Positions 1-10,600 of a stretch of 64,000 bases of DNA are shown piece after piece. The notes beneath the pieces are model-generated. The model ran no database searches. It was not told where the DNA came from and saw only the letters and a program-made list of their open reading frames with translations. Position 1 is the first letter of the stretch, and every line of letters starts with the position of its first letter. This DNA comes from Collimonas sp. OK242. Lineage in GTDB: Bacteria > Pseudomonadota > Gammaproteobacteria > Burkholderiales > Burkholderiaceae_D. The stretch lies in the NCBI RefSeq assembly GCF_900107095.1, contig NZ_FNOR01000002.1:62001-126000 (forward strand), given 5' to 3'. The translations under genes were made by a program, and so were the position numbers.

Positions 1-1523
1 CATGTTTCGTGATCCGCGAAGTGACCCTGAGCGGCAAGCAAATCGGCCGCTTTAGCTGGTTGCAGGATGCCGCTTTGCCGTTCATGAATCGCTGCGTCGG
101 CGTCCAAGGGTTGAGCCGCATCGCCTCGGCGCTGGACGCCAAGCTGATCGAGCTTGGTTACGCCACCACGCGCGTCAGCTTGCCGCAACAAAATCTGCAC
201 AACGGTATTTTGGAACTGGTGCTGCATGTCGGCCGCATCAGCGAAGTACGCATGGTCAAGGCCGGCGACGCCAAGCAGACCGCGGATGATAACTGGGGTA
301 CCTGGCGCAACGCCTTTCCTGGCATTCCGTCGTTGGGGCCGGGCGCTGTCCTGAACATTCGCGATCTGGAGCAGGGCGTCGAGCAAATGAAACGCCTGCC
401 GAGCCAGGCGGTCGCTACCCGCATCGAGCCGGGAGCAGAGGCGGATACCAGTGTCGTCTTTATTGAACGGCAAAGCGGCAGTCTGCGCGATCGCATCCGC
501 GGCGGTATCACGCTCGACAATTCGGGCGGCAACACCCTGGGGCGGCCTCAGTTATCCGCTTATCTCGCGCTCGACAATCCGCTCGGCCTGAACGACATTC
601 TCAACCTGAGCGGCAATAGCAATCTCGAAAGACCGGAGAGCAATCACCGCAGCCAGAGTGCGTCCGTCAACTACAGCATTCCCTGGGGTTACAACACCTT
701 TACCATTTCCGATAGCCGCAGCCGCTTTGCGCAGGTGGTACAGGGCACCACGGTCAACTTCCTTTCGAGCGGCACCAGCGATACGGCGGAACTCAAATGG
801 CATCGCACCTTCATTCGTACCGCCTCGGCCAAATTCGGTTTGTATGCAGGTGTAGCGACGCGTCGTGCCGATAGTTTTCTGAACGACGTCGAGTTGGTGG
901 TGCAGCGGCGTCGTACTACCCGGCTGGAAGCTGGAGTCACCTATAAGAAGTTGATAGGACAGGCAGATCTGGATATCGATCTGGGTTATCAGCGCGGCAT
1001 GCCGTGGTTCAGTGCGCAGGAAGATCTTCCGCAGCAAGACGGCGTCGACAACCTGACCAACCGGCCGCAGATATGGACTTTGAACGCCAGTTATAACCAG
1101 CCGTTTGCACTGGGCAAACAGTCCTTCCAATACACCGCTTCGATGCATGGGCAAATGACTAACGATGCGCTGCTGTCAGTCGATCAGATTTCCATCGGCA
1201 ATCGCTACAGTGTGCGCGGCTTCGATGGCGACAGCGTGCTGCTGGCCGAAAGCGGCTTCTATTTCCGCAACGACCTTAGCATGCCTGTCAATCTGGTTGC
1301 CGGCGTCGATACGCAAGTCTATCTGGGGATCGATTTTGGCCGTGTCTGGGGACCCAGCGAGGTGTCCCTGATCGGCAGCAAGCTGGCGGGCACGGCAATC
1401 GGTGTGCGCGGCAGATGGAAGGCGTTGCAGATGGATGCCTCGATCGGCACGCCGCTGTATAAGCCAGAGGGTTTCAAGACGCAACGCTGGAGTCCATATG
1501 TGTCGCTGACTTACGCCTTTTGA
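1..1523 (+). CDS. TpsB/ShlB-FhaC-type outer-membrane transporter (CdiB-like), 5' partial
   Basis: Outer-membrane beta-barrel that would secrete the adjacent giant exoprotein in a two-partner system. The frame is open from base 3 (reading CFVIREVTLSG), so the true start, signal peptide and first POTRA part lie outside the window; the GTG at 9 is only the first start-like codon. The first ~150 residues fit the POTRA region, including the segment YATTRVSLPQQNLHNGILEL. From about residue 165 the protein is an alternating-strand barrel ending in a terminal aromatic (VSLTYAF), the usual signal for outer-membrane insertion. The barrel carries SVRGFDGD, matching the conserved (V/I)RG(F/Y) loop-6 motif of TpsB/Omp85 proteins. 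It lies 138 bases upstream of the exoprotein start on the same strand, the cdiB-cdiA order of E. coli-type CDI loci. Confidence 0.93.
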   Translation, partial: CFVIREVTLSGKQIGRFSWLQDAALPFMNRCVGVQGLSRIASALDAKLIELGYATTRVSLPQQNLHNGILELVLHVGRISEVRMVKAGDAKQTADDNWGTWRNAFPGIPSLGPGAVLNIRDLEQGVEQMKRLPSQAVATRIEPGAEADTSVVFIERQSGSLRDRIRGGITLDNSGGNTLGRPQLSAYLALDNPLGLNDILNLSGNSNLERPESNHRSQSASVNYSIPWGYNTFTISDSRSRFAQVVQGTTVNFLSSGTSDTAELKWHRTFIRTASAKFGLYAGVATRRADSFLNDVELVVQRRRTTRLEAGVTYKKLIGQADLDIDLGYQRGMPWFSAQEDLPQQDGVDNLTNRPQIWTLNASYNQPFALGKQSFQYTASMHGQMTNDALLSVDQISIGNRYSVRGFDGDSVLLAESGFYFRNDLSMPVNLVAGVDTQVYLGIDFGRVWGPSEVSLIGSKLAGTAIGVRGRWKALQMDASIGTPLYKPEGFKTQRWSPYVSLTYAF

Positions 1524-1661
1524 TGAGCACGTGATCAAAGCAGGGCATCAGTAAATAAGAAAGCAGGCCAGGCAGACGACGGCCGGCAATGAGATACCGC
1601 ACAGGCGCAGCCAGGCCGGCTGCGCTTGTGCAATTAAATGAGTTACGGGAACGGGGAAGTC

Positions 1662-4600
1662 ATGAAATCGCAGCAACGACAAACACAGCAGCAAGCCGTA
1701 TTTAGCGCGCCGGACCGCCTGGCGTTGACGCTGTCGGAGCATTCCGCTCCGCGTTCCTGGATGCGGCGGACGGCGAAAGCCATGCTCGCCCTGTATCTTT
1801 GCCAGACCATCTTTGCCGTGTTGCCGGCACAGGCCGGAGTAAACCTGCCGATTGCGCCGTCGCCAAATGCGCCTGCCGGCCAGCGTCCGTTGATGGACGC
1901 GGCACAGAACGGCGTGCCGATTGTACTGATCGCGCCACCGAGCGCCGGCGGCGTTTCGCGCAATCAATACGATCAGTTCAACGTCAATCCCAACGGTTTG
2001 ATTCTCAACAACAGCGCCGGCAACACGCAAACCCAACTGGGCGGCTGGGTTACCGGCAATCTGCAACTAGGGAGCAGGCCAGCCCGCATCATTCTCAATG
2101 AAGTGGTGTCGAGCAACCCCAGCCAATTGCGCGGCACCATCGAGGTTGCCGGACAACGTGCCGACATCGTCATCGCCAATCCGAACGGCATCACTTGCGA
2201 TGGCTGCGGCTTCCTGAATACCAATCGCAGCACCTTGACCACCGGGCAGACGCAGTTTGGCGCGAACGGCGCAATCAGTGGTTTCAATGTCGGCCAGGGT
2301 CAGTTGACGATCGGCAGCGGCGGCCTGAACGCCACCAATATCGAGCAGCTTGACCTGATCGCCCGCGGTCTGGTGATCGAAGGCGAAGTCTGGGCCAAGA
2401 ATCTGAACGCCCTGGCCGGCGCCAACCAGGTGCTGTACGGCAGCTTGCAAGCCACGCCGCAAGCCGGCAGCGGCGCTGCGCCGCGTTTTGCAATCGATAT
2501 CAAGGATCTGGGCGGCATGTACGCCAACCAGGTGTATATGGTCTCGACCGAGCAGGGCCTCGGCGTCAACAGCAGCGGCCGGGTGGCCGCCTTGCAGGGC
2601 AACCTGGTGTTGTCGAGCAACGGCGACCTGACCTTGAAGGACAGTTACGCCAAACAGAATATCCAGCTGGCAGCCAGCGGCAACACTACATTGACCGGGC
2701 AGACGCAAAGCGACGGCAGCACCAGCATCAGCAGCGGCGGCAATCTGACGCAGCAGGGCGCGCTGGAATCCCAAGGGCAGTTGAACGTGAATGCCGGCGC
2801 CTTGAACAATAGCGGGACTATCATTCAGCGCAGCGCCGACAATCTGACGCTGGCGATCAATGGCGCGGCCGGCAACAGCGGCTCGATTGTCAGCGGCGGA
2901 ACACTCAATCTGAATGCGGCAAGCATTACGGATACCGGCGGCAAATTGCTAGCCGTAAGCGATCTTAATCTGCAGGCGCAAAGCCTCAGCTTTTCCGGCA
3001 GCCAGCTCAACGCCGACAAGAACCTCAACCTGACTGCCAGCTCCGGCAATCTGCTGGCTAGCACCAGCAATATCATTGCCGGCTATGATCTGAATGCCAG
3101 CGCCGGCGGCCAGTTGAGCAACGCCGGCGGCGTATGGCAAGCGGGCCAGAATGCCGGGATACAGGCGGCGTCGGTCAGCAACCTCGGCGGCACGATGTTG
3201 GCAAGCGGGCAGTTGACGGTCGCCACAGCGGGCAAGCTGGATAATAGCGGCGGCAAATTGATGGGAAGCCAGGCGGTCGTCATCAATGCGCAGCAATTGG
3301 TCAACGATGCTAACGGCCTGGTTGCCAGCGACCAGGGCACGCGCATTACAACTACGCAAGGCATCAGCAACCAGGGCGGAGTGTTGTCGGGCAAAACCGA
3401 TTTGACCATCAACGCCAATGGCGCCGCGCTCAACAATACGGCCGGTACGCTGGTATCGGATGCATCTTTAAATGTCAGCGCCGGTGCGCTCGACAATACG
3501 CGCGGGCAGTTGACTTCGCGCGCCCAAAATGGTGGCGCGGCAACACTCGATCTGGCTAGCCTGAATAACCGCCAGGGCACCATCGACGCCGCCGGCAGCC
3601 TGGCGTTGACCACTTCCGGTGCTATCGACAATACGCAAGGCAGCATAGCTTCGGGGACCACCACGAGCGCTGCTGCCGGCGCAACCCAAATCCAGTCCGC
3701 CAGCCTGATCAACAACGGCGGCGAGATCATTGCCCGCGATGCCTTGCTGATCAATAGCGGAACCTTAAGCAACGATGCGATAGGTTCCAGCAAAGCGATT
3801 CTGGCCTCGAACAAAGGCGCGTTGACGCTCAATACAGGCGTCGCCAGCAACGTCGGCGGACTCATCACCAGCACCGCAGGCACTACGCTCAACACCCAGG
3901 CATTGAACAGCAGCGGCGGCGAAATCTCGTCCGGCGCGGCGCTGGCGATCAATACGGCAGGCCAGAGCCTGACCAATACCGCTGGCCGTATCCTGGCCAA
4001 CGGCGCCGTGGATATCCAGGCAGGCGCTGTCACCAGCAATGCCAACGGCGCACAGATTCCAGTCGCCGCGCTGATTTCCAGCGGCAGCAATTTGAATCTG
4101 CATGCCACCGCGTTGAACAATGACGGCTCGACTATCGTCGCCGGCAATACCACGGACGCCAGCGCCGGCAAGGTAGATCTGGAGTTGGGCGGCGGCGCCT
4201 TGTCCAACAACGGTGGCGCGCTGCAGTCGACCAACGCCATCACGATCAACGCCGGCGCAGTGAATAATCAGGCCGGCCAGATCACGGCCAACAATACAGT
4301 CAACCTGGCTGCCGCCAGCGTCAACAATAGCGCCGGCCTGGTGTCGGCGGTGAATGCGTTGGCCGTCACCAGTGCTGCTGCAATCCAGAATAATCGCGGC
4401 CAGATCACCAGCAATGGCAATCTCAACCTGGACGCCAGCACACTCGACAACACGCAAGGCGTGGTTAGCGCCAAGCAGCTGGCCGATCTGAAACTGGGCC
4501 AGGGCTTGCTCAACAATGCCGGCGGCCAAATCATCGGCACTCAGGCACTGAACCTGCAGTCGGGTGAAATCCGCAATGCCGCAGGCACCATCGCGAGCGG

Positions 4601-7600
4601 TTCCAGCCTGGTGCTGAATACCCAGGGACAGGCCTTGGACAATAGCAGCGCCGGCCAGATCGTCGCCAGCGGCAATCTCGACATCGCCAGCGCGCAACTC
4701 AATAACAGCGGCGGCACCATCGCTTCGCTCAAAGGTACTACCGCCGTCAATACCGGTGGCCAGGCACTGAACAATGACAGCGGCAAGATCCAGGCGGCTG
4801 GCAACACCGCGCTAATTGCCGGCAATACCAGCAATGCAAAGGGCTTGATCAGCGGCCAGGATGTCAATCTCACCACGGGCACGCTCGACAATACGGCAGC
4901 GCAGATTGTCGCAGCCGGCAACCTCACCGCCAATACCGCCGCGCTCAACAATAGCCAGGGCTTGCTGCAATCGGTTGGCAACACCAGTATCGACAGCAAC
5001 GGCCAGGCGATTACCAATACAAGTAGCGGCAACGGCGGCGGCATTGTGTCTGGCGGGACGCTGGATGTGAAGGGCGGCAGCCTCAACAACCAGGCCGGTT
5101 ACCTGGCCAGCAACGGCAGGCAGACGCTGGCCGTCGCCGGCGATCTGGATAACCGCAGCAGCGGCCAGATCGTTGCCAACGGCAGCAACACGATTACTGC
5201 CGCCAATGTGCTCAACAGCGGCGGCTTGATCCAGTCATTGGGCGATCTCGGTGTCACGGCAAGCAATAGCATCAGCAACAACGCCGGCCAGATCGCAACC
5301 AACGGCGACGCCACATTCAACGCAGCAAGCATCGACAACAGCGCAGCGGGAAATATCAGCGCGACCAATATCCGGGCTAAGGCCAACGTCATCAATAATG
5401 CCGGCGGCAGCATCAAAGCCGGCAAGGACGTGGTCCTCACCACCACGCTTGGCGCCGCCAGCCTGGATAACAGCGGCGGCCTGGTCAGCGCCAAGCACGA
5501 CGTTTCGATCAACGCTATCGGCCTGGGTAACGCCAACGGCAAGATCGTCGGCGACAATAGCGCCACCGTCACCACCAGCAGCAACAGCCTGGGCGGCACG
5601 ATTGCCTCCAGCAACGCCGTCACGCTGAACGTCAACGGCGATTACAACAACACCGGTTTGCTGTCGGCCCAGAAAAACCTGACCGTCAACGCCAGCAACA
5701 TCAGCAACAGCGGCAGCATGACCTCGGGCGATACGCTCAACGTCAATACCGGCAACCTGAACAACTCCGGCGAGATCAGCGCCCACACCACCAATCTGAA
5801 TGTCAGCGGCACGCTCACTAATACAAGTACCGGTTTGATCGACGGCGTCACCACCAATATCAATGCCGGCACCACCAACAACACCGGCCGCATCTACGGC
5901 GATCTGCTGAAGATCAGCGGCGGCGCCATCAATAATAGCGGTAGTGGCACGATTGCCGCCCGCAATACCTTGCTGATCGGCGTCCAGAGTCTTAGTAATA
6001 CCGAAGGCGGGCTGATCTACAGCCTGGGCGATCTGGGTATCGGCGGCGCGATTGACGGCAACGGCAATTTGCAAGGATCGGTGCAGAACCTGCTGAATGC
6101 CTCCGCCAAGATCGAAGCGCAAGGCAATCTGGCGATTACTGCTGCCAATCTGCTGAATCGCGACAATCATCTGGTCACCAGAGTGGTGCTTGATCCATCG
6201 ATTAACCAAGACCAGGTGCAGCCTTCAGGCTCAGCCACCAAATACAAGGCGTCCGATTGTTTCGGCGTCGGCGGTGGCGGCGACAAGGTCAATTGCATCG
6301 TCCATCCCGACAAATACGGTCAGCGCAGTACCATCACCACGGCCCGCACCGTGGTGCCCGACCAGTGCAGCGGCGGTGGCGACAGCCAGACTTGTACTCC
6401 TGGCTACACACTGGATAACTACCCCTGGAATTCGCCGGTGTTTGCCCAGTTCGGCGTCACGCCGGTTTCCTCGGCAGCGCCAGTCGAGCCGAATGGCCAG
6501 GGCGGTTGCTCCTTCAGCACCGATAGCGGCATGGTGGATCTGAACACTCCGCAATGCGTACAGTGGCGCAAAGACTATGGCGTCTGGAGCACTGCTTACG
6601 AAGCGACACTGGATGCGCTGTCCACCAAAATCGATAGCTACAATGCCAGCGTCCGGGAAGACAACCGGCTGGATCAGTTCGAGGATTACACCTGGTACAA
6701 GGTCACAGCGACCTCAAGCCACACCGAAGTGGTCAGCAGCGCGCCGGCGCAGATACTGTCCGGCGGCAGCATGACGTTGAGCGGCTCGGTGACTAATCAG
6801 GATAGCCAGATTGTTGCCGGCGGCGCACTCAGCATCGTTGGTCCTACAGTCAGTAATCTGGCCACCCAGGGTGAAAACCGCACCACCTACAACGGCACTG
6901 CCGAATTCACCCACGTAGATAGCTGCGGCTTCCTGGGCGGCAGCCATTGCCGCCGCTGGGACGGCGCACAGCCATACAACGCGGCCCCGCAAGTCCTCAG
7001 CGTCGATCTGCCGACCGTGGTATACCAGCAAAACGCCGGCAACCAGACCGATAGCCGCAATCTTACCGTCGCCACCACCAATCCGGACGGCAGCGTCGCC
7101 GGCGCCATCAGCACTGCCACCGGCAATGCTCGCATCATCGGTGCACAAGCAGTCAATGCCGTGCTGGCGACAGGCGCCGGCGCCAACAGCATCGGCCATG
7201 CCTTGCCGGTAGTCCAAAGCGTGGCGGCAAATGGCACCGGCTTGCGCGCTCACGATGTCATTTTGACGATAGTGCCGCGTTTGACCCTGCCCAACAACAG
7301 CCTGTTCAAGATCCATCCGGAACCGGGCGCCAACTACCTGGTGGAAACCGATCCCCGGTTTACCAACCAGCGCACATTCCTCTCCAGCGATTATTTCCTG
7401 CAAGCGTTGAATCGCAATCCGGAGCGCAACCTGAAGCGCTACGGCGACGGCTTTTACGAACAGCAACTGATCAACGACCAGATCCTGGCGTTGACAGGGC
7501 GCCGCTATCTGACCGGCTACGCCAGCACCGAAGATGAATACAAGGCGCTGATGAACGCCGGCGTCGCCTATGCCAACCAGTATCAGCTGAGCCCGGGCGT

Positions 7601-10600
7601 TGCCTTGTCGGCAGAGCAGATGGCCAATCTCACCACCGACATCGTGTGGCTGGTGAGCCGCAGCGTGACATTGGCCGATGGCAGCACCCAGCAAGTACTG
7701 GTGCCGCAAGTCTACCTGCGCCGTCCGCAAGGCGGCGATCTGCAGCAAAGTGGCGCACTGATCGCCGGCGGCGACGTGATGATCAAGACCGATGCCGATC
7801 TGGTCAACAGCGGCAGCATCGCCGCCAGCAACAGCACCACGCTGCTGGCCGGTAACGATCTGCTGAATCAAGGCGGCCGCATCAGCGGCCAGGACATCGT
7901 GGCCCGCGCCCGCAACGATCTGGTCAACCTGTCCGGCGTGATCCAGGGTACTGGCAACGATTCCACCGTCACCTTGCTGGCCGGACGCGACATCGTGCTG
8001 CAGACCCGCACCATCGACACCGTCAATCCGGAGGCCACCAGCACCCGCACCAATATTGATCGTAACGCCACGGTGCAAGGCGGGACGGTAACCCTGAACG
8101 CCGTGCGCGATCTGACCGTCAAGGGCGCCAATGTCAGCGCGGTTGGCACCGCCAGCGCGGACAATCCGACTGGCGGCAACCTGATCGCCACTGCCGGCCG
8201 CGACATCAAGGTCAGCGCTGTCACCGGGCAGTATCAGATCGATGTTGAAAATCCAAAAGGCCATAGCGTCGAAGGCCGCACCGGCTTCATCAAGGAAAGC
8301 ACGGTCGGCAACCAGCTCGCCAGCCTCAACGCCAACAACAATCTGGGCCTGGCGGCAGGCCAGAGCGGAACTGGCGACCTGACGCTGAAAGGCGCGAATC
8401 TCAACGCCGGCAACAATGCACTGCTGTCAGGCAGCAATGTCAGCATCGAAGCCGTCAAGGATAGTGTCGTCAACGATATCCAGACTGTCGGCAAGAAGGA
8501 GTACCACCGCATCGGCAGCGCCGACGAAACACTGGTCGGCGGCAACGTTAACGCCGGTAACAACCTGACAGTCAGGGCCACCGGCGCGCCGAGCGGCACG
8601 ATCGATGCCAACGGCAACGCTGTGGCCCTGGCGGGTAGCGGCAATATCAACCTGACTGCTGCATATCTGTCCAGCCAGAACGGGCAAGTCACGCTGGCCG
8701 CCAACAATGACGTGACGATCAAGAGCATCACCACCGAACACAGCACGGTGCAGGAAAGCTACGTCAAGAGCGGCGACGCCATGTCCACCACCGCCACCAC
8801 GATTGCCAAGCACAGCAGTTTGCAACAGGCAGAGGGCAGCACGGTGTCCGGCAACAGCGTACTGACTGTCGCCGGACATGACATCAATCTGCAGGGCAGC
8901 AATGTGGTCGGCACCAAGGACGTGACGCTGGCCGCTGGCAATAACGTCAATATCGTGACGGCGCAAAGCAAGAGCGCGCAATCCTCGTATGAAAAGAAAG
9001 AAACCTCCGGCGTCTTCAGTACCGGCGCCAGCATCACGCTGGGCAGCAAGGAACAGGATAACGAGAACACCCTCAAGACGGTTACCAATACCGGCAGCGT
9101 GATCGGTTCCACCGGCGGCAATATCACCATCAACGCCGGTGAACACTATACGCAAACAGGCAGCAAGGTAATGGCGCCGGCTGGTGATATCAGCATCGCA
9201 GCCAAGGCGGTCGACATTAACGCAGCCTATGACACCACGGAGCAAAACAGCAAGACGCATACCGAGCAGAGCGGCTTGTCGCTGGGTGTCAGCAGCCCGA
9301 TCATCAGCGCCCTGCAGTCGATAGATCAGATGGGTGACGCCTCCAAGAAGACTAACGATTCACGCATGAAGCTGCTGGCAGGCGCAGCTGCGGCCATGAG
9401 CGCCAAAGCAGCGGCCGAGGCAGCGCAGGATCCAAGCGTCACGGTCAGCCTGACTATTGGCGCCAGCAAGAGCGATAGTCAAAGCAAACAAACCAGCAGC
9501 ACCGCCGTAGGCTCCTCGGTAGCGGCTGGCGGCAACCTCGCCATCAGCGCCACCGGCGCCGACAAGGATAGCAACGTCAACATCCTGGGCAGCAACATCA
9601 GCGCCGGCAAAGACGCCAGCATCAAAGCCGACGGCGACATCAACCTGCAAGCCACGCAAAGCACCAGCGACCAGCACAGCACCAGCTCGTCGAGCAGTGC
9701 CGCGATCGGGATTGCCGCCACCTACGGCAAGAACGGCCTGGCGTTCGGCGTCACCGCCAACGCCTCCGGCAGCCGCGGCAAGGCCGATGGCGACGACGTC
9801 ACCCAAAACAACAGCCACGTTGTAGCTGGCAATACGCTGACGCTGGAATCCGGCCACGACACCAATATCAAGGGCGGTGTCGCCAGCGCACGGCAAGTGA
9901 TTGCCGATGTTGGCACCTCAGGCAAGGGCAACCTCAACATCGAGTCCCTGCAAGACACCAGCAACTACCAAAGCAAGGACCAAAGCATAGGCGGCAGCGT
10001 CACCATCGGCTACGGCTTTGCCGCCAGCGGCAATTACAACCAGACCAAGGTCAACGGCAGCTTCGCCAGCGTCGGCGAGCAATCCGGCATCGCCGCCGGC
10101 GACGGCGGTTTCCAGATCAAGGTCAACGGCAACACCGACCTCAAGGGCGGCGCCATCGTCAGCAGCGACAAGGCGATCCAGGACAACAAGAACAGCCTGA
10201 GCACGCAAACCCTGACCCAGGTCGATATCAAGAACCATAGCGATTTCGACGCCAGCGGCTTTGGCGTCAGCGGTGGTTTTGGGGTGGGTGGCGACAACGG
10301 CGATAGCAAGGCTGCAGACGGCAGCAGCAACGCTCCCGCAACCATCGGCGGACAGAAGCTGCAAACCATCCAGACCGGCAGCACCGGCACCTCGGCAGGG
10401 ATAGGCAGCGCCAGCGGCAGCAGTAGCAGCACCACCCGCAGCGGCATCAGCGGCGGCGTCGTCACGATCACCGACGATGCGGCGCAACAGGCTAAAACCG
10501 GGACTACGGCTACTCAAACCGTCGCCAGCATCAATCGCGATGTCAGCACGGCCAAGGATAGCAGCGGTGCGCTGACCAAGGATTGGGATGGTCAGAAGCT

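Noticed and set aside
6714-8264. Long antisense open frame (516 codons) inside the first TPS exoprotein
   Set aside because: It is a by-product of biased codon use in the repeat-rich exoprotein; its translation has no domain-like pattern and no ribosome site.
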